The notes under the pieces were generated by a model. That model was not told the DNA's origin, did not search any database, and was given only the letters and a program-made list of their open reading frames with translations. Position numbers and translations under genes: made by a program. DNA of 8,215 nucleotides from Planctomycetota bacterium. Lineage in GTDB: Bacteria; Planctomycetota; SZUA-567; JAFGNG01. This document shows, in pieces, positions 5,384 to 8,215 of the stretch (within the stretch, counting starts at the first letter, position 1; every line of letters starts with the position of its first letter). The stretch is from assembly GCA_016927125.1 (NCBI GenBank), contig JAFGNG010000253.1, positions 1 to 8,215 of the forward strand, in the 5' to 3' direction.

Positions 5384-7003
5384 TTAAATCACCGCCTCCG
5401 GAACAGCATTTTCTTTATCATCATCCTTGATCTCGGTGACCATGGTTTCCACGGTCAGGAGGAGGCCCGCGATCGAGGCCGCATTCTGTAGCGCAGTGCG
5501 GGTGACCTTAGCGGGATCAATAACACCGATCTTGACCAGGTCTTCGTAGGTATCGGTGGCGGCGTTATAACCGACCGCGCCCTTCCTTTCCGAGACTTCA
5601 GCGACCGCCACGGAGCCGTCGATGCCGGAATTAGTGGCAATGTGCCAGAGCGGCGCGGAAACCGCGCTTAAAACCAGCTCAACGCCAATCTTCTCATCGC
5701 CTTTGGCTTTTTTACGGCTCTCTTCAATCGCCTCGCGGCAACGGAGCAGCGCGACGCCGCCGCCGGGCACAATCCCTTCCTCGGCAGCCGCGCGGGCGGC
5801 GTGCAGAGCGTCTTCCACGCGCGCCTTCTTTTGCTTCATATCCGATTCGGTAGCAGCGCCTACATTGATGATGGCTACGCCGCCGGAGAGCTTTGCCAGG
5901 CGTTCCTGGAGCTTCTCGCGGTCATAGTCGCTGGTGGAGGAATCGATTCTCTTCTTGAGCTGTTCGATCCGGCCCTTGATCTCGGCGGATTTGCCTGCGC
6001 CCTCGACAATGGTGCAGGTTTCCTTGTCAACGGTAATAGCCTTGGCAGTGCCGAGCGCCTCCAGCTCGAGGTTTTCCAGCTTGATGCCAAGATCCTCGGA
6101 GATGCAACTGCCGCCGGTCATAATCGCGATATCTTCCAGCATGGCCTTGCGGCGTTCGCCAAAGCCGGGCGCCTTGACTGCGACGCAGTTCAAGGTGCCG
6201 CGCAGGCGGTTGATCACCAGTGCCGCCAGGACTTCACCCTCAATATCTTCGGCAATAATACAGAGCGGCTTGCCCGCGGCTGCTACCTTCTCGAGAATAG
6301 GCAGCATTTCGCGGATGGAGCTGATCTTCTTCTCATGCAAGAGGATGTAAGCGTCCTCGAGAACACATTCCATGCTCTCGGGCTTGTTGATGAAGTACGG
6401 GGAGATGTAACCCTTGTCAAACTGCATGCCCTCAACCAGGTCGAGGGTAGTTTCCATGCTCTTGCCTTCTTCGGCCTGGACCACGCCGTCGGTGCCGACC
6501 TTGTCCATGGCGTCGGCGATGATCTGCCCGATCTCCGCGTCATTGTTGGCGCTGATCGTAGCAACCGAGGCAATCTCTTCTTTCTTGCGGCAGGGCTTGG
6601 CCAGTTTGGCCAAGTGCTCGACTGTTGCCTGCACCGCGATATCGATACCGCGCTTGATTGCCATCGCGTCCGCGCCGGAGGTTACCGCCTTCAGCCCGCC
6701 TGAGAAGATCGCTTCGGCGAGAACCGTCGCGGTGGTGGTGCCGTCGCCGGAGATATCGCTGGTCTTGCTCGCAACCTCCTTGATCATCTGCGCGCCCATA
6801 TTTTCAAAGGGATCTTCGAGCTCGATCTCCTTCGCCACGGTTACGCCGTCCTTGGTAACTCCCGGCCCGCCGAAGCTCTTGTTGAAGATCACATTGTGCC
6901 CGGTCGGGCCCAAGGTGGATTTTACCGCTTTCGCCAGCTTTTCAACCCCGGCGAGGGCTTTGCGCCGGGCCTCATCGCTGAACATTAGCTGCTTGCTTGC
7001 CAT
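5384..7003 (-). CDS. groEL: Chaperonin GroEL, complete copy with acidic tail
   Basis: GroEL forms the 14-subunit double ring that folds proteins inside the chamber capped by GroES, using ATP. This copy has 539 residues and keeps E. coli numbering for the ATPase residues: D52 (KDGVTVAKE), D87 in GDGTTTA and D398 in RVEDALHAARAA. The glycine loop GGGVALLR (414-421) and the apical binding residues Y199, Y203, F204, L234, L237 and L259 are also present. KAPGFGERRKAMLEDIA (277-293) is characteristic. An ATG also exists three bases upstream (7006), but the second ATG has AGGAGG at 6-base spacing and gives the numbering match, so it is preferred. The odd part is the C-terminus, which ends in KDDDKENAVPEAVI and lacks the Gly-Gly-Met repeats that line the chamber of the canonical protein. 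It follows groES by 46 bases and is probably co-transcribed with it. Confidence 0.98.
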   Translation of the reverse strand: MASKQLMFSDEARRKALAGVEKLAKAVKSTLGPTGHNVIFNKSFGGPGVTKDGVTVAKEIELEDPFENMGAQMIKEVASKTSDISGDGTTTATVLAEAIFSGGLKAVTSGADAMAIKRGIDIAVQATVEHLAKLAKPCRKKEEIASVATISANNDAEIGQIIADAMDKVGTDGVVQAEEGKSMETTLDLVEGMQFDKGYISPYFINKPESMECVLEDAYILLHEKKISSIREMLPILEKVAAAGKPLCIIAEDIEGEVLAALVINRLRGTLNCVAVKAPGFGERRKAMLEDIAIMTGGSCISEDLGIKLENLELEALGTAKAITVDKETCTIVEGAGKSAEIKGRIEQLKKRIDSSTSDYDREKLQERLAKLSGGVAIINVGAATESDMKQKKARVEDALHAARAAAEEGIVPGGGVALLRCREAIEESRKKAKGDEKIGVELVLSAVSAPLWHIATNSGIDGSVAVAEVSERKGAVGYNAATDTYEDLVKIGVIDPAKVTRTALQNAASIAGLLLTVETMVTEIKDDDKENAVPEAVI

Positions 7004-7009
7004 CATTGC

Positions 7010-7015
7010 CCTCCT
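7010..7015 (-). promoter_or_regulatory. Ribosome-binding site that decides the groEL start
   Basis: AGGAGG on the minus strand is 3 bases from the first ATG (7006) and 6 bases from the second (7003). The second spacing is nearer the usual optimum and yields MASKQL, which aligns residue for residue with E. coli GroEL. Confidence 0.65.
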
Positions 7016-7049
7016 GTGTATTTTCTTTATCTAATAGTTTTAGTTTTGC

Positions 7050-7361
7050 TTAGGAAATCTTCGCCAGGATATCGCCTTCGCGCATAATGATGTATTCCAC
7101 CTCATCGACCGTGACCTCGGTGCCCGCATACCTGCCCATGAGGATAATGTCGCCGACCTTGACATCAGGTTCCACGCGCTTGCCGTTGTCCAACAGCTTG
7201 CCCGGGCCTACTGCCACGATTTCACCGCGCATCGACTTCTCCTGGGCGGCGTCCGGCAAAATAATCCCGCCCGGAGTCTTTTCTTCAGCATCCATGCGCC
7301 TGGCAACCACGCGGTCGTCCATGGGCTCTAACTTGAGGGAAGCGGTTTTCTTCTTTGCCAT
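7050..7361 (-). CDS. groES: Co-chaperonin GroES (Hsp10)
   Basis: GroES is the seven-subunit lid of the GroEL chamber. The 103-residue product, against 97 in E. coli, contains LEPMDDRVVARRMDAEEKT (about 11-29). The mobile loop follows with the GroEL-binding hydrophobic tripeptide in GGIILPDAAQEK (31-42), then GEIVAVGPGK (46-55) and the closing strands KVGDIILMGRYAGTEV and YIIMREGDILAKIS. A short MAKKKTAS basic leader precedes the domain and accounts for most of the extra length. AAGGAG lies 8 bases before ATG 7361. It sits between two groEL genes, 41 bases after the upstream one and 46 before the downstream one. As the only groES seen, it may serve both rings. No promoter is seen in the upstream gap, which holds only a small ATAAAG-ATC-CTTTAT dyad, so it probably shares the transcript of the upstream groEL. 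Confidence 0.97.
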   Translation of the reverse strand: MAKKKTASLKLEPMDDRVVARRMDAEEKTPGGIILPDAAQEKSMRGEIVAVGPGKLLDNGKRVEPDVKVGDIILMGRYAGTEVTVDEVEYIIMREGDILAKIS

Positions 7362-7402
7362 TACTCTTGCTCCTTATCTTTATAAAGGATCTTTATGTTT
7401 TT

Positions 7403-8215
7403 TTAATAACCCATTTCATCCATGCCGGCTCCGGCCGCATGGTCGTCCTTCTTCTCCGGTTTATCCGTTACCAGGCATTCAGTTGTCAGCATGAGGGAAG
7501 CGATCGAGGCGCCGTTCTGCAAGGCGGTGATCGTAACCATAGTGGGATCGATAATGCCGGCCTCTATCATATCTACATATTTCTCGGCCAGGGCATCATA
7601 ACCAACCGCACCCTTCTCGGACATAATCCTGCGCACTACCACTGCGCCGTCAACACCGGCGTTTTCCGCAATCTGGTAAGCCGGGGCGCTGACTGCTTTT
7701 TTGACGATTGCAACGCCCAGTTTCTCGTCATCATTTTCAACCGCCACCTTGTCCAGAGAGCTTGCGACCCGCAGGAGCGCGACGCCGCCGCCGGGAACAA
7801 TCCCGCTGTCCATGGCCGCCCGGGTGGCGTGCAGCGCGTCTTCCACGCGCGCTTTCTTTTCCTTCATCTCGGATTCGGTCGCGGCGCCGACATTGATTTG
7901 GGCGACCCCGCCGGCGAGCTTGGCCAGGCGTTCCTGGAGCTTCTCTTTGTCATAATCGCTGGTGGCAACCTCGATCTCACGCCGGATCTGCTTGATGCGC
8001 GCGCTTAAATTCGCGGAAGCGCCACCGCCCTTGATAATAGTGGTATTGTCCGCGTCAATGGTAACCTTCTTCGCCGTGCCCAATTGCTTGAGCTCAACCG
8101 TGGTGATGTCAATGCCAAGATCCTCGAAGAAGGCGGTGCCGCCAGTGAGGACAGCAATGTCTTCCAGCATAGCCTTGCGGCGATCGCCGAAGCCCGGCGC
8201 CTTGACGGCACAGAC
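7403..8215 (-). CDS. groEL: Chaperonin GroEL, second copy (partial, 5' end beyond right edge)
   Basis: About 270 codons of a GroEL C-terminal half are visible, open to the right edge and starting at VCAVKAPGFGDRRKAML, which corresponds to about residue 274 of E. coli GroEL. The 3' part of the apical domain, the intermediate domain and the equatorial domain are seen. These include LQERLAKLAGGVAQINVGAATE, the catalytic aspartate in RVEDALHATRAA (the D398 position) and GGGVALLR. The end AAGAGMDEMGY keeps a short Gly/Met-rich tail, unlike the downstream copy. By eye well over half of the overlapping residues match the other copy, so they are paralogues and not a recent duplication. No frameshift or stop interrupts it. 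It is upstream of groES, so the groE promoter, and any CIRCE element, should lie off the right edge. Confidence 0.97.
   Translation of the reverse strand, partial: VCAVKAPGFGDRRKAMLEDIAVLTGGTAFFEDLGIDITTVELKQLGTAKKVTIDADNTTIIKGGGASANLSARIKQIRREIEVATSDYDKEKLQERLAKLAGGVAQINVGAATESEMKEKKARVEDALHATRAAMDSGIVPGGGVALLRVASSLDKVAVENDDEKLGVAIVKKAVSAPAYQIAENAGVDGAVVVRRIMSEKGAVGYDALAEKYVDMIEAGIIDPTMVTITALQNGASIASLMLTTECLVTDKPEKKDDHAAGAGMDEMGY

Noticed and set aside
5801..6703. A 300-codon plus-strand frame opposite groEL, and similar frames at 7355-8008 and 114-857
   Set aside because: All lie opposite well-conserved genes. The frames opposite the two groEL genes give similar translations only because the sense genes are paralogous. 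They show no family motifs of their own.
1..8215. Mobile elements, CRISPR arrays, toxin-antitoxin or phage genes
   Set aside because: No transposase, integrase, regularly spaced repeats or att-like duplications were seen. Almost all sequence is taken up by housekeeping genes on one strand.

Overview
The window is a compact bacterial chromosome segment in which every convincing gene lies on the minus strand, so transcription reads from high to low coordinates. KdsB, which activates Kdo for lipopolysaccharide, implies an outer-membrane (Gram-negative) bacterium. A groEL on each side of a single groES, dnaJ followed by grpE without dnaK, and a moderately G+C-rich composition are compatible with an environmental lineage such as the PVC group or its relatives. 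That placement is only a guess; nothing here fixes the phylum.

In transcription order the layout is as follows. First comes the C-terminal half of a GroEL cut by the right edge (7403-8215), then groES (7050-7361) and a complete second groEL (5384-7003). A 209-base gap follows, with a strong dyad and a perfect TATAAT box. Next are dnaJ (4035-5174), grpE (3223-3993) and a small FmdB-type zinc-ribbon gene (2934-3221). After a 142-base gap containing nested dyads come kdsB (2006-2788), a single-domain PilZ gene (1626-1907) and uvrB (1538 down to base 1), which is cut by the left edge after about 512 codons. No intergenic stretch exceeds 300 bases, and no tRNA, rRNA, CRISPR, insertion sequence or phage gene was seen.

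The right two thirds is a protein-folding block. GroEL/GroES form the ATP-driven folding chamber, while DnaJ and GrpE are the J-domain co-chaperone and nucleotide exchange factor of a DnaK that must be encoded elsewhere. The two GroELs keep the ATPase residues visible in each but differ in their C-terminal tails, so they are probably specialised paralogues. The left third is a mixed set: envelope sugar activation, a probable cyclic-di-GMP receptor and nucleotide excision repair. The best regulatory signal is a near-consensus promoter (TTGACA, 17-base spacer, CATAAT) whose -35 box lies in the last codons of the PilZ gene and which should drive uvrB.

I did not find a previously undescribed system. 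The points worth a second look are the groEL-groES-groEL layout with unlike tails, the basic extended GrpE N-terminus with a possible 7-codon upstream ORF, the GrpE/zinc-ribbon coupling, and the uvrB leader and dnaJ upstream dyad.
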